From Pelargonium tetragonum (taxonomy: Eukaryota > Streptophyta > Magnoliopsida > Geraniales > Geraniaceae), in the NCBI GenBank assembly GCA_036897445.1, contig JAYMTL010000094.1, positions 1 to 64,000 on the forward strand: a stretch of DNA of 64,000 nucleotides, in the 5' to 3' direction. The translations under genes and the position numbers were made by a program. The notes below the pieces were generated by a model. That model saw nothing but the letters and a program-made list of their open reading frames with translations. It made no database searches and was not told the origin of the DNA. Shown in pieces: positions 1 through 12,500 of the stretch; the first letter of the stretch is position 1; every line of letters begins with the position of its first letter.

Positions 1-1320
1 TAGATTAGAAGAAAGTTTCCTTTTGTTAGTTTTTTTAGCTTAATATTTACGAATCTCAAAAAGGAAGAGTGGGGACTCTATAGTTGAACTCATGGCTGAG
101 GGGTTATGTAGGGCTCCTTATTTATAATAGGATTTTTTAGCAAAGAGTGCGATAGTAAGAGTGCAGGGGGTGTGCAATTAGGTGAGGTATTACTCTCACT
201 TAGTTATGTAATAATTAAGAGTAAGGTCTAAAGACTAAAGAAAAAGAAAGGGATATAAACTTTACGAAAGAACCCTATGGGTTCCTTGGTAGTAAGACAA
301 AATTAGAAGACTTTCGTGATTATATAACCGGAGAAAAGGTTCCCCGATAGAAGTTTAGAAGTAAAGTATCCGTGGAAATTTGTATCGGTAAAAGCTATAT
401 TACACCAGTAAGAAGTCTACCTTGGTCTAGACTAGAGAAATGTGAAATAACTTCCCGTAATGCTCAAAGCTAGGGCGAAAATGCTAGCCAACAAACGTAA
501 AATTCTTTAAATCCTTTTTAACCTTTCTAAACCAGGGCTTGCAAAGCGAATGTCTGGATTCCTAAACGCTTCTTCTATGAAGTTAGGGGTTAATTACTCA
601 AAGGAAGTAATAATAGAGAAATATACCTTGTAGAATTCCTTACTAGAATACGGAGGCAAAAAAAAGAAAAATGAGAGTAAGGTCTTAGTTGTTATAGTCT
701 TCTCAGCGATGCCTGTCTTATGAGCCTTGATAGCTGTAGACCCTTTTTGTAAAATTTGTAAAAATCATTCCTATGCCAATGCCTTCCCCAAAAACCAAAA
801 GCACAACGTCGTTACTACCTTAATTTGTACAACTGCAGTACTTATCTGGTTTTTTCTAAGGCTTCTTTGCTTTGCTAGAGACCCTTTTCCTACAGGAGTT
901 TCTATGGGTTAAAGAAATAAGGGGTCCGCTCCGAATCTAAAACTCAATACTTAAAAAAGTTTTGTCTTATAGGACTTTATATAGTAAGGGTAAACACAAG
1001 TAACCTGGGATAAAAGGGATCTCTATATTATTGAAAATCTTACCTTTTATTGAGATGCTCTCTTCCTTGGGACGCACAAGTAGGCCTATCCTAATTGTTC
1101 TAAGTTTATTTAATAAGGTCTTGAGTTCAAGGACAATAGCAAACTGTAGCTTATACTTTTTCTAAATAACGTTTTTTTTAATTGAGGCATTCTATAGTCT
1201 ATTATAATAAAGGAATAGAAGGTAATAGGAGTTTTAGTTATAGCTGTATTAAGGGATATTCTCTCTTACTTATTCCCGAGGAAACAAACCCCTTTTAGAG
1301 ATTGGAAAGAGTTAGTTGTT
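1..1320. other. Decayed background, no gene recognised
   Basis: AT-rich sequence with stops in every frame. A 61-codon frame on the plus strand at 727-912 has the length expected by chance and resembles no family known to me. From about 1040 the texture shifts towards the LTR-type patch that follows, so the last few hundred bases may already be retroelement sequence. Confidence 0.5.
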
Positions 1321-1600
1321 CATCTGGAGGCATCCGAAGGAGGTTAACTCTATATGTAGTATTCTGATAGTACAACCATACACTATATAATACCCAACTA
1401 CTGACTTACCTGTTGACTTACACTTTCTATTTCATTTTATTGCTTTACTTGGCTTAATTTGTTAGTTTGTTTTAGAAGCTATAGCAGGAAGAGTATGAGA
1501 TATACGCCTACGGGGGCTGTGCTTCTTGTTGTTATTCTTATATAGTATAGTACTTGTTACTTATAGGTAGTAATTAATGGGTATACAGTAGATAGTATAA
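1321..1600 (+). mobile_element. LTR-retrotransposon end and LTR fragment, copy A (fossil)
   Basis: A purine-rich tract at about 1327-1342 (gaggcatccgaaggagg) leads directly into gttaactctatatgtagtat, and gacttacctg follows about 50 bases later. The same order (purine tract, gttaact, TA-rich stretch, gacttacctg) recurs at 16.37-16.56 kb in the same orientation. A purine tract abutting a repeated non-coding segment is how the 3' end of an LTR retrotransposon looks (polypurine tract, then LTR). Family not determined; a Ty1/copia-like element is a guess. It is broken and old, strongly diverged from its partner copy. Exact LTR ends and target-site duplications could not be placed. Confidence 0.4.
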
Positions 1601-4600
1601 GAAAGTACTTGTTTCTTTTAAGGGATTTTACATAGGCTTTTTCCTTAACAAGTTTTCAAAAGCAGAGGAGTTTCGTACCCTGGTTATAGTTCCCTAGGGC
1701 CTTTTTTATAGTTAACAAGTAAAAGAAAGTCAATCCTGGGGCTCGAGATTTTCTTACCTATTCTATTTTATAGGAGAATATCAAAGTCTTGTCTGAAATT
1801 TAGTAAAACTATAGCTATTAAGGATTATGTCAACCTTTGTGTAAGGGGTTGGTTATAAAGCAAGAGAGACGCATTTCTAAAGAGAAGTAAGAGTCAGAAG
1901 TTTCTAAAAGTCAATCTTATTTTTGTATAAGGGTTTTCCTTGTTGTTAGTTTTAAAGAGGAGCTCTAAGGAATTGCTTCCCGGAGGAGTCTAAGATTTTG
2001 TGTCATTAAAACATGTTAATAAGTAATAGGGGCTCCCTAATAAAGTTTGGTAAATTTATCAAGGATATAGTGGACACTACTACTAAAATTAGACTTTAAT
2101 GACTTCTCCTAAAAAAGAAAAAACGGGGAAAGGACTCATAATAACACTCTTCATGTCTTAATCCTATTTTTAGAATCTTTAAACCTGCCGATTATTTGTA
2201 GCATTCGGTGTCTTTTTAGCTGAGTAAGGGCCCTTGTATTTAGAGTTTTCAAGAAGAGGTATTCTTATACTAGAGTCTTTTTTGTTTCTAGGGGTACCCT
2301 GTATTAGAGGACTCGCTTAGACGCTTTCTTTTGGTTTTTAATAGCTTACTTATTTTTATAAGCAAAGAGACTCTCTCTATAGGAACTCATTAGGGGCTCT
2401 ATAATGAGAATCTAGTTAACTGGTAATTTTACAGTACCCTATATGTTAGATCTTCATCTCTTTGAATCTACTTGCAGTAAAACCCTACATATTAAAGCCT
2501 TGTAAATCAAAAGGAATATATCCTAAAGTTAGACTTATTATAAAAACCCTACATATCAAGTCAAAAAGGATTCCCTTACTTAAATGTAACAAAGTATTCC
2601 ATACTGCCAAAGAAATTTCACCCGGCACACCCCTTTATCATATTATTAGGGGCGCTTAAAAAACCTGCTGTATGGTCCTTTTCGTGCACTTTAACTCCTG
2701 TTGAACGAATTTATCATAATATTTTTTATTTACTGCAGTTTTCTTAAGAGTTTATTTATTTGACTTAAAAAGTTCCTTAACACCTTCCAAGCTTCGTTAA
2801 AAATACCGGGATGTAAGAAAAAAATCTTATAATACGAAAAGGTTCCTTTTTTACTAATACCAACCCTGAAGTCAAAAAATACAAGGGACTTTCAAATCTT
2901 TAGTCTAAAGGTTACACATTACTCAAGTCTTAAGAAAACTATTTTCAAAAACGGTTTCTCTGTCCTTTTCATTTTTTGCGATCTTACTCGTAAAACCCCA
3001 AAAGTAAACCCGTTTTAGATACCTAAACAACAAATAGGGAATAAGGGGAAATGCTAGATGTCAACTGCTTAAAGACGCCAGAGGGACGAAGTCAAAGTCC
3101 TTAATATAGAAAGAGCTCCCTTGAAAAAAGTGCCCATAAGACTTCTGTTGGCTTACATTAACTTTTTGACCTTTAAAAACCCAAGGGAGTTTTTTTAGGG
3201 TTTCTCTACTAGGTTTAAAACCCTTCTTAAACTAAGTACTAATTTTAATGCTTCCCTAAAATCCGAGAAGGTACAGGGTAGTGTGAGAAATAGTAAAGGG
3301 GTTCTAAGGGGCATGTGCCCGGCAGTAAAAAGTTTTGTTACAAGGCTCTGCTTTCCTTATGTTTATAAGCAACTTCTATTTTGAGAGTATAATCCAAAAA
3401 ATTAGGGGTTCTTTTGTATCTTAAAGGCCTACGCTACTTTTTCAATTTTGACAGGAATTCTAGGAGTTTTTCCTCTGCTGTATTCCGAGTTACTGGGCAA
3501 AATTGAACCCATGAAATAAAAAGAATTTACTTTAACGAACATGGAATTGTGCCCTAAAGAGACTTTTTTCAAGTTATGAGCAGAGCCGGTATACTACTAA
3601 TAAGACTTAAGCCCCCAAGATTAGATTCTCAACCTACGGGGTTTCCCTAACTCTACCTAGTGCTTCATATTTAGGCTTGAATTTTGTTGTACAAAAGCAA
3701 GCTTATTTCTTGTACCATAAATTTTCGAGATAAAAGAAACAGCAACTTTCCCACAAGGATTTGATTTATAACTTAAAAAACTACTTTTATCCTCGTCGAA
3801 CAAAGAGCTCTGGCAAAATTCCTGTTCAATCAATACCTTCCCTGTTACAGCTTGCTCCTAGGCAATACAAAACAGAATTTGGGGTGTTTCCTTTTATTCT
3901 ATAAGCGGGGTATTTAATGTCTAACAAGTCAAAGTTTTTACAATTAACTATCAGTAGAAGTTTTATAAGAAATTATTCCTTATTCATGGCATGCAAAAAA
4001 AAAGCCTTGAGGTAAGATCTAAGCTATGAGTCTTCGTATAGTAGTACCCTATTAAGGAATTTAGGAAATACAGACTTTTTGCATTATTTAAGATTTTCAG
4101 TGGGGTCGGAAGCCGTTAAGACAAATGCGTTTAGTTTAGTATAGAATTCCGGGAATTCTTAAAAGAGTTTTTACTGAGGATAAAGTTTACCCCGCTTCCT
4201 TAGCAGCTTGTGAGTATACAAGGGAATCTAAATCGAATGTAAATCTATGAGTTCGTAGGACAAGGAATTTCTAGAAAAGAAACCCTTTAACGTTATTAAG
4301 AGCTTCCGATAAACTCTAGAATTTCTAAAATGAGAGATCTAAACTTATTTTATACCTTATTATCAGGAACCCTTAGATTTGAGTGCCAGATTCTTCGTTT
4401 TGCTTATCTTTCTTCGATATTGGGATTTCTGCATCCCTTTTAACATTCATTTTTCTTTTTTGCTGAAGACCCCTCAGGCCTGGCTGTAGGGTGTTTAGAA
4501 TAATTATGGCACTGACTTTTAGGATATATTGCGCATTTTACTTTATTAAAAATGAAAGGTTGCCGTAAAAAATCCCTTAACCTTATTATCTTGCTTTTAT

Positions 4601-7600
4601 TTCTGCTTGTATTTTTCTTGGAGGGAGGGGTCCCTGTTATAAAGAAAGACCCTTGTAAAAACGAGCTATACTATATATAAAGGCTAAACTAAACCCCAAA
4701 ATTCAAAAGACAATAAACTCGTAATTCCTCTAAGGGAAACCCATATTAACACAACATCTATTTTTAAGACCCCCTTTACTTGTTTACTTGGCCGAGAATT
4801 TTATACTAATCCTAAGGCTTTACATTAGAGCTAGAGGTTTTAAAAGGATTTTCGTGCTACTTTTTTGATTCCAGGTCTACAGGAAAATCATCCTTGTGGG
4901 TTGGTGACACCGAGAGTATGTAGTAGTTTTGTTCCTTGAGGGGTTCTATAAAAGATATTGTAATCCTTAAATTCAGTTTGTTTATTTGGTATGGATATAC
5001 CTCAAGAAAGGGGGTTAAATAAGAAACGCATAGGTTATGCTAATTTATATTGTGAAAAAGGCTTATACCGGTAGAAAAAAGGGAGCCTTTGCCTTTTAAG
5101 AAACTCTTGTGACTGGGAAAAATAAGGTTAATATTAACATACGGCGAAACGGGGCTCTCGAGATAATACAGTAAAGCTTTAAGAGTAATTATATTCTATT
5201 TTCTATCCAGAACCTATAGTGTCGGGCATAATTCCGCTCCAAAAATTTCGATTTTTTAGCTCTTAAAAGTCTTGGCAGTTCTTGTACTAAAAGGGCGGCA
5301 AAGCAATTGATTAAAGAGTTGTTTGGAAGCTAGATGACTTCCCGTTTATGTTATGTCTTTTCCACTGTTAAAAACCGACATAAATTTTCCTCATGTAAAT
5401 TAGTAAGTTTCCTGTAAGAAATTTTGGGATATTTAGAAAACTAACTTTTAACGTATTTTAAGGCATATATGTAGTCGATCTTCCAAATATATACCACCGA
5501 AGGGAGTCCGTATTTTGCATTTTGACTTTAGGGTACATCTAGCGACAAAATTGAATTGCGAGTTTCATATATTTTACTGTCTATTCCTTACCAACCTTTT
5601 CATTAGATAATGAGAAAGGTTTCTGTTAGAACCAATAAGGCAATAAATTACAGTATATAGAGTTCCACCAAAGAAGCAAGGATAACAGACTTCTATATAA
5701 GTCTATAACTATAAAGAGAGCCTCTTTCCATAAGGAATTTGAAACCTAAAGACATAAGGCGCCCTCCCTGTGACATAACAAAAAATCAACCCAGAAATAC
5801 CCTTGTGCACGATCCAGGATTCCTAACTTTACTTTAGCAAAACTCGAGGCCATATTAGACGAAATTTTTCTTTAATTAATAAAGTGAAAACGGTAGAAAG
5901 TACAAAGGGCCTTAATAAGTCTTATACAAAGCAACTACAAAGCAACACGGGTGTTTCTACGAGATACCTTAATTTTTGTCTTTACAATATTCAATACCAC
6001 TTCTTAATTAAGAAAATCTAAAGCTCTGACTTTGTTTGATCTTGGGTTTTTGTCTTAGACCCGTGTAAATTTGTAAATTCTAGTAATAACTAACCTCTAA
6101 CTTTATGTATAGGAATCTTCTCCTTTATTTCAAAAAACTTTGAATTCCCAGTTCTTACTTGACTCGAATATTTGTATTGCTTTAACATCACTTTTGCGGC
6201 ATTAAAAAAAGGGGCGTCAACGCGATTTGAACCTAAACCTCGTGCATTCAACTTGCGATGTAACAAAGAATTCTAGAATCTTAACCAGAAAGATATTTGA
6301 TAGCTAATTTACTTCTGCTTTCAGAGAGTTAAATTCATAACTGGAAATAAAAGACTCTTTATTAAACGAATCCCTAAAAATTTAGAGTAGGGCTGCGTAC
6401 TGCCCCAATTGCTAATAGTTACGAATTTCTTAGTGGGAATCCTTCATATTTTTGTATAGTACATCTTATTTTACCCCGGATTAAAGCTTTTTAATAATAT
6501 TTTATGACTTGAAATAGCATCACCCCTATTTTTTTATTAGGATACCGCGCTTTTCTTTAAAAATTGAAATAAATTGCTCAAGAATACTGCCTTAAGTTGA
6601 CCAAAGTAGAATTCTTGGTACTTTCACAGGGAATATGCCTAAATTACTAGTTGCATTTAGAAAAAAAACTTCCATGGAATTCTGTAATATAAAGTGTATG
6701 TATCTCCGCGGAACTAAAGAATGTTAAATTCTATATAATCTAAATAGAATTTTAGTTATAGGTGCCGTAGCTAAAGCTAAAAGACAAAGCAATTAGAGTG
6801 GGACTTTTCTATTATACTTAAGATTCTTTATACTTTCAAGTTGGATTAGAAAGTCAACCTATTTTTTAGAAAAGCTTTTTTTAGAGTATAAGAAATCTCT
6901 GCCTGCCTTCAAAACAAATAGAAAAGGGTAAAACGCCCCGTACTATAAAGTAAATAGGGAATTCTTTCCACAATAGACAACAAGAGTGGGAACAAGCTAA
7001 AGCGAATAAATTTGTATAATATGAATGTGTGCTCAGTATATTTTGTTCAAAATCCAAGGCGTAAACAGGAAATCGGATATTACGAAATAAGTCTTTCTAT
7101 AAAAAATAGGAAGAGTTAGACTGGAAAGGCCCTCTGAATATTTAGCCGAGGAGGGGGTGTAACTCCTGAGTCCATTGAAGCTGTATTCCTAAACTTACTT
7201 ACTTGCCCTTTTGCAAATAAGTTAATTTTCTACTATTATTATATCTACATGCAAGTCCTTTAACCAAGAAAATTGTAGGTATGGTAGGACTTAATAGGAA
7301 TACTTATCTTGATAAGGGAATGCTCTAATGGGTTTTTATTAGCTTCTAGTTCCAAGATTTACAAAGCAAACGTAGACTTGGGCTCTTTACCTTAATTTGA
7401 GTCTATCCGGTGTAAATAATTACTCGGGACTAGAAACAAGGTTCCTCTATCATGTAAACAAAAGCAAAAGGATCCAATACCCGGAATCTAATACTTGTTA
7501 ATTACTATACTAGAAAAGAAATATAAGAATAAAAATGAAGAAAACTCTTTCTGCGTTTTCCAAAAAAAAAATAGGCCCTTTATTTAGGTATTTTTTTACT

Positions 7601-8880
7601 TTCCCGTTTTAAATTTGGAACCCCTTAAGAAGGATTTACCCTCGGATTCGTATCCTATAGTATATACTAAGATTTCTTCTTAGGACCTGTAATTGTTTGT
7701 ATTCGCAGCTCCTAAGATCTCTGAGAATTTGCTCTTGACCGGCACTCCGTTTTGTCCTTTGAGTTTTTAGTGCCTATCCTCCCGGAACTTTCCCCTTTTT
7801 ATAAGGTTTTCTTGGAAGGCCCCGTTGAGAATACGCGCCCTCTCCCGGTATAACTTTCCTAGGCTTAGATACCTTTTACAAGATAATAAAGGGGGAAGCA
7901 CTTCTCTCGGGCACTCTTGGAAGTTAGGATCCTTGCGTTTCAGATTTTGGGCAAGCAAAGGAATATGAAGACTAAAAAGCCAGTTAGCTATTAAGCTATA
8001 TAAATGATAAATTAGGCATCTAAAAGAACTTTCTAGAGACTAGGAATTTTGGGAGTTAAAAGGGTAGATAGAAAGGTTATTATTTTCTAAGGTAGATCTA
8101 CTTTCCTATAAAATGTAACCCCGGTTTTCAGTTAGTAAATTCCTTTTTAGCGAATATTCATCATTCATAAAGTTAGACTTCCTCGCCCTATCCTACCTAT
8201 CTTGAAAGAAAAGATAAGAAATAACAATTTAGTATTTAGTAATGAAACCTAAGTAATAAGATCTAAGTCCTGTTTACTTCTTTTTAAATAAAAAGGAAGA
8301 TCTCTTTAGGAGTTTCAAAATATTGGAGGGAGAATTTTCAATTATAAAATAAAAGATTTTTAACTTATTAGGGAAATTGGAATTATAGGTTTTTCTAAGT
8401 AAGTCTAAATCAATAAGCTGATTGAAAGGTTTTGAGGGAATAGTACAAGCAACTTTTCTACTTTTTGCGCAACCTGGGTATACTTTGTTAGATTACGGTC
8501 TGTGGTTCAAAGTTTATTCGTATAGATTCAGAGAGAGACTCTGCCTTTTAAAGTATTACACTTAAATTAAAATCCGCGATGCTAGGTTTTATAGTTGAAG
8601 ATGTAGAAAAGGATTCTCTGCGAGGAGTCCTACAGAGGTTTGGTATAACGCTGACCTTTAAATTAATATTTTAAAAAGCAATTCGAATATTTCCTTTCTA
8701 AGGGATACGGCAGACAGAGAAATGCGTCGCTAAACCTCTTGCTTTTAGTTTCAGCTATAAAACCTTAAACTTACGTCTTATACAGTACTTCAGTTCGCGC
8801 CTTGTATTTGGCTCCTAGAGTTATACCCGTAAAAATTTAATAAGGACCTGGCATTAAAAAGAAAATTTAGAAGTTAATAG
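1601..8880. other. Decayed background, no gene recognised
   Basis: Over 7 kb of stop-riddled AT-rich sequence. Frames at 2462-2659 (+) and 7767-7958 (-) of 63-65 codons fit chance and have no recognisable motifs. A short KKGAFAF-type frame near 5065-5090 (+) recalls the LINE D-x-K-G-A-F block but has no supporting neighbours. A tRNA-like scrap lies at 6204-6285 on the minus strand and is listed separately. Confidence 0.5.
6204..6285 (-). other. tRNA-like relic followed by T7
   Basis: On the minus strand ggttcaaatcg (plus 6223-6233) matches the tRNA T-loop / RNA polymerase III B-box consensus. It is followed by an acceptor-like gttgacgcccc and then seven T (6204-6210), which would act as a pol III terminator. 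The T stem does not pair properly and no convincing D arm, anticodon arm or 5' acceptor strand was found upstream. It may be a decayed tRNA or tRNA-derived SINE end, or coincidence. Not a functional tRNA. Confidence 0.2.
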
Positions 8881-9540
8881 ATCTTGTAGGATATAAAGGT
8901 TAAATATTATTGTGACAATTGCACTTGAATAGGGTAGTAGTGTTATAGATAGTATAGACTGTTAAGGTCTTAAGGGGGATTCCCAGTTGCAGTATAATTA
9001 GGAGCTCTCGGAATTCTATTGCTTATTTAGTTGTATTAGGTGCTATATAGTCTTAAGGCATAGTTCTCCTGTTCCCTGCTCTTATCATTAAATGAGAATA
9101 GAACCCTAGAGTCCGTCTACCTGACTATAGCGAAGGGAGAGAATCTTAAGATAGTATAATAAACATCATACCTTATAACCAGTGCAGACTTTTCTTTTCC
9201 TTTGTTTTTCCTAGACCTGTAATCTTTGTAGCCCCTTCTTATTCTGCATACCTGTCCTATGATCCTTACTTTATGGGGATCCTAGCAGCTGTCTTCGAAT
9301 ATTATGCTGAGAATTTTCCAATAATATCCCTTTTTATCCATAAATGTACCTCAAAATCCAGATGGAGATAGCCCTCTTTGTAAGACTCACTCTGAAAGTA
9401 CCCTGCTTGTAAAACCTATACTAAGTCCTATATCCTTGTTATTTGTATACTAGGACTTCCCAGCAAGACCCCAACTTCTAGCTATCCATAAATATTTACT
9501 TAAAATCTAGAAACAAAAAACCTATCTACTTTTTCATTCC
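8880..9540 (+). pseudogene. Unidentified decayed coding-like block
   Basis: Texture differs from the flanks: fewer long homopolymer runs, more TG and CA, and TA-rich phrases such as gatagtatagac that also occur in the 16.2 kb LTR-type block. One plus-strand frame is open from 9150 to 9368 (73 codons, no ATG needed) and reads as a normal hydrophobic and aromatic protein mix, with the segment VIFVAPSYSAYLSYDPYF near 9219-9272. A second frame is open from about 9327 to 9450. I recognise no family. Most likely a fragment of a mobile element, given the context, but a chance open stretch is possible. Confidence 0.25.
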
Positions 9541-12500
9541 TAGAATTCCTAAGATTCTAAAGGAAAGATTTGATTCCAAAAAGAACTTAGTACCCGAACT
9601 CTCGATAAAAGCTATTCTAGATAAGAACTTAAGCCCTTTTCAATTCCATTTGTGTTATCCTTTAACTTTTCTTTTATTTACTAATGTTATATAACAAGAG
9701 CACTTTTTCATGTGTTTTCCTTCTTCGAATAGAGAAGGGACTTCGGTAGGTTCTAAACAAGTCAAAGACTAGAATGAATTTAAAAGAATCCAGGCTGTTC
9801 CTTGTTTACCCTTATCAGAGAGCTGTAAGGAAGAATGAGTGCACAAAAAGTAGTAATACAAATCTGTAAGAATCCCATTTATATTTAGTCAAGGAAAAGG
9901 TCCGAGAGGGGGGTGAAGCTTTCTATTCTAAGCTATATTCTTTGAAATTATACAAAATTATACAAACAGAACTTGCTCCAGCTAGTTAAAACTCGAAAGA
10001 AACCTTTGAAGTAATTAGCTAGCCTACTAGAAAAAACTTCTGCCAAAAGTGTATCTTGAGTAAGCTTTTTCTTTTTAGAAGGGGCTATCCTTGAGCCTTG
10101 AGCAGCTAACAGCAGATCGGGCTATTAACTTTTTATTTATTTTATAGCCTACCCTTTATTAGAACCGGGGTTTTATAACTGTAAATGTGCGCAATTACTT
10201 ACTAAAAATTGTATAAGCATTAAAAAGACAGTAACACAGATACCTAATTAGAAGCACAAACCTAAGGTCTAAATATCTTTGCTTTCCCGGATATACGTAG
10301 ATAAAAAGGGGCTCCTATAGAAAAGAAAGGACAAAGCTTTATTAAGAAAATCTCAGAATAAGGAAGCTCTAAAGCGTGCCATTTACCTGGTCTAGATCTA
10401 ATCTATAATTAATTACTCGTAATAAGGGGTTTTGCCTCCTTGAAGAGGCCCCTATATCTAAAATAAAAGAAAGAAAAACTTTTGTATGCTAAGCGATTGC
10501 TTATAGAAGCCCTTTTTTAAGGTCTTAATTTATTTGACACTGAGTATTCTCTCAATTTCTACTTAGGACGGGCTCTGGTAAACCACAAATAAATATAATA
10601 ACCTATAGTTTTTCACACAAATTTATGCTTAAGTCTTCGCTTCCCGGTATTCTAGGGGCGCCTTTTGGTCTAGCAGCCCCCTGTCTTAAACTTAAAGTTC
10701 CAACTAAAAAAAGGGTTTTTTTATTAGAAACCAAGGAGGACCTTTCTTGAGTAAACACTTACAAAAAGGGTGCGTTAGCTAAACTTTTTATTAAAAAAGG
10801 GGGGTTCTTTTAACTCTGTAAGGATTCAAAGCACTATTATAATTGTGGATATGAAAAGTTAAGACTAGGAAGTAATCCTTGTTGGGGCTCTTGTATGAAT
10901 CTAAGGATATTTCGCCTTTACCTTCCCCTTGCGTTGACTTAGCTCCGATAAAGGAGGTTTAACAGAGTTAATTTTTAAATAGATAATGTAGTTCCCTTTT
11001 CTATTTTACCTAGCTTTCTTTTTCTAATCCCTATCCGTCTGTTTCCGCAAAAATGTTAGTCAAGTAAATTCTATTCCATCTTTATTTTAGTTAAATACTC
11101 CTAGTTTCAACGACTTTATAGGGTCCTAATTTCCCGGATTTGATCCCTCCTTTTCTTAGTCATAGTTTTAAATATGTATTTTTACTGCTATTCTTACTTT
11201 TTTTGCTATACTATTCTAAAGTTTTTATAAGCCTTCTCTTTTTGAGTCCGGATGGAATTTGTACAAGTTCGTGAGGTAGTGTGTAATCCGCCCTGGACAA
11301 AGATTGCCAACGCAGCTCGCTTTTGAAAGGTATTTTATTTAGTTTCCTCTTTGTATGGGAATTCCTTCCGAAACACTAAGGGTTGTGCTTGTGCAGCTAA
11401 ATCACTTATTTCTTTTATAACACGGGTTCAAGAGTTTTAATATTACTAGTTAAGGGTTACCCCTTAAAAAAACTTAGGAACCCAATTGCAGGAGTGTCTA
11501 CTTAGAAGGAAGGTGGCCTAGCATCGAAACCAAAACCTCTTTTCCAGTATTATACCATAGTCTTCTTTTTCAAAAGTATACGCACAGTACTTGACTTGCA
11601 TTCTAAGGCTGAACAAAAGCTCACGAGTATTGCTACGATTGGTCAAGCTGAAGGGCTTTTAAACAGCTGGATCTCCTGGGCGAGGTAGAAAACTCAACAA
11701 GTCTCCCTTGAAGTTTGCTAAAGTAAAATAAAAAGGACAAATCGTGTATAAAGTTAGAGATAATAAGACCTTAAGACGTTTAAAAATTACTGTACCTTGT
11801 CAAGTGTATCCTTTTTTCTAGTAGTTGGTAAATGACGACTCAAACAGAACTCTTATAATATAAAAGTTTGCGCGAGAGCCCGGCCCTAAGGTTAACACAG
11901 AGGACTGGCGCATGCCGAAATGAAAATCTCCGAAAACCCGTCATTTACGCAAAAGGTTAAAACCCCACCTATAATAAGTCAGGTATTACTTACTTTTAAC
12001 AAGTCCCATAAAACCTAGAAATTCCCGAATAAGAACCCTATGGGTACATCTTAACTCATTTTTTATACGTAATCCCCCTCCGGATTTTCTTTGAATTTGA
12101 GTAATTAGAGCTGATATTACCGCTTAAAAAGGGGTCTAGGTCTTTCTAAAATTATTAAAGAAACCCTTAAAAAAGGGCCCCAGATATCCGAAACTGTAAC
12201 TTGTGCATAATCATCCTAGAAGTACTCCATCACGAAGAAAGATATAAAATGACTTTGAAGTTCCCTCGGTGGAATAAACTCTTATTTGCCCCCTCTTACC
12301 TACGAGGCCGCCCTATAATAATTAATATGCTTCTGAACAGTTTTGGATGATTCTTTACTCCCAAATTAAGAGCTACTGGCAAGAGAGTATTCACACAAGA
12401 TAAGTTTGTGCTTTCTGCCGGTTAAAGGTTGTTAAGCAATTCGAGTATATCTGAAGTCCTTGAAAGTTCGAGTCAAAAGAGTTTTATTATAGTCCAAAAA

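Noticed and set aside
5065-5095. KKGAFAF on the plus strand, recalling the LINE catalytic block
   Set aside because: No second RT motif within the expected range; the phrase aaaagggagcc arises readily in this purine-rich background.
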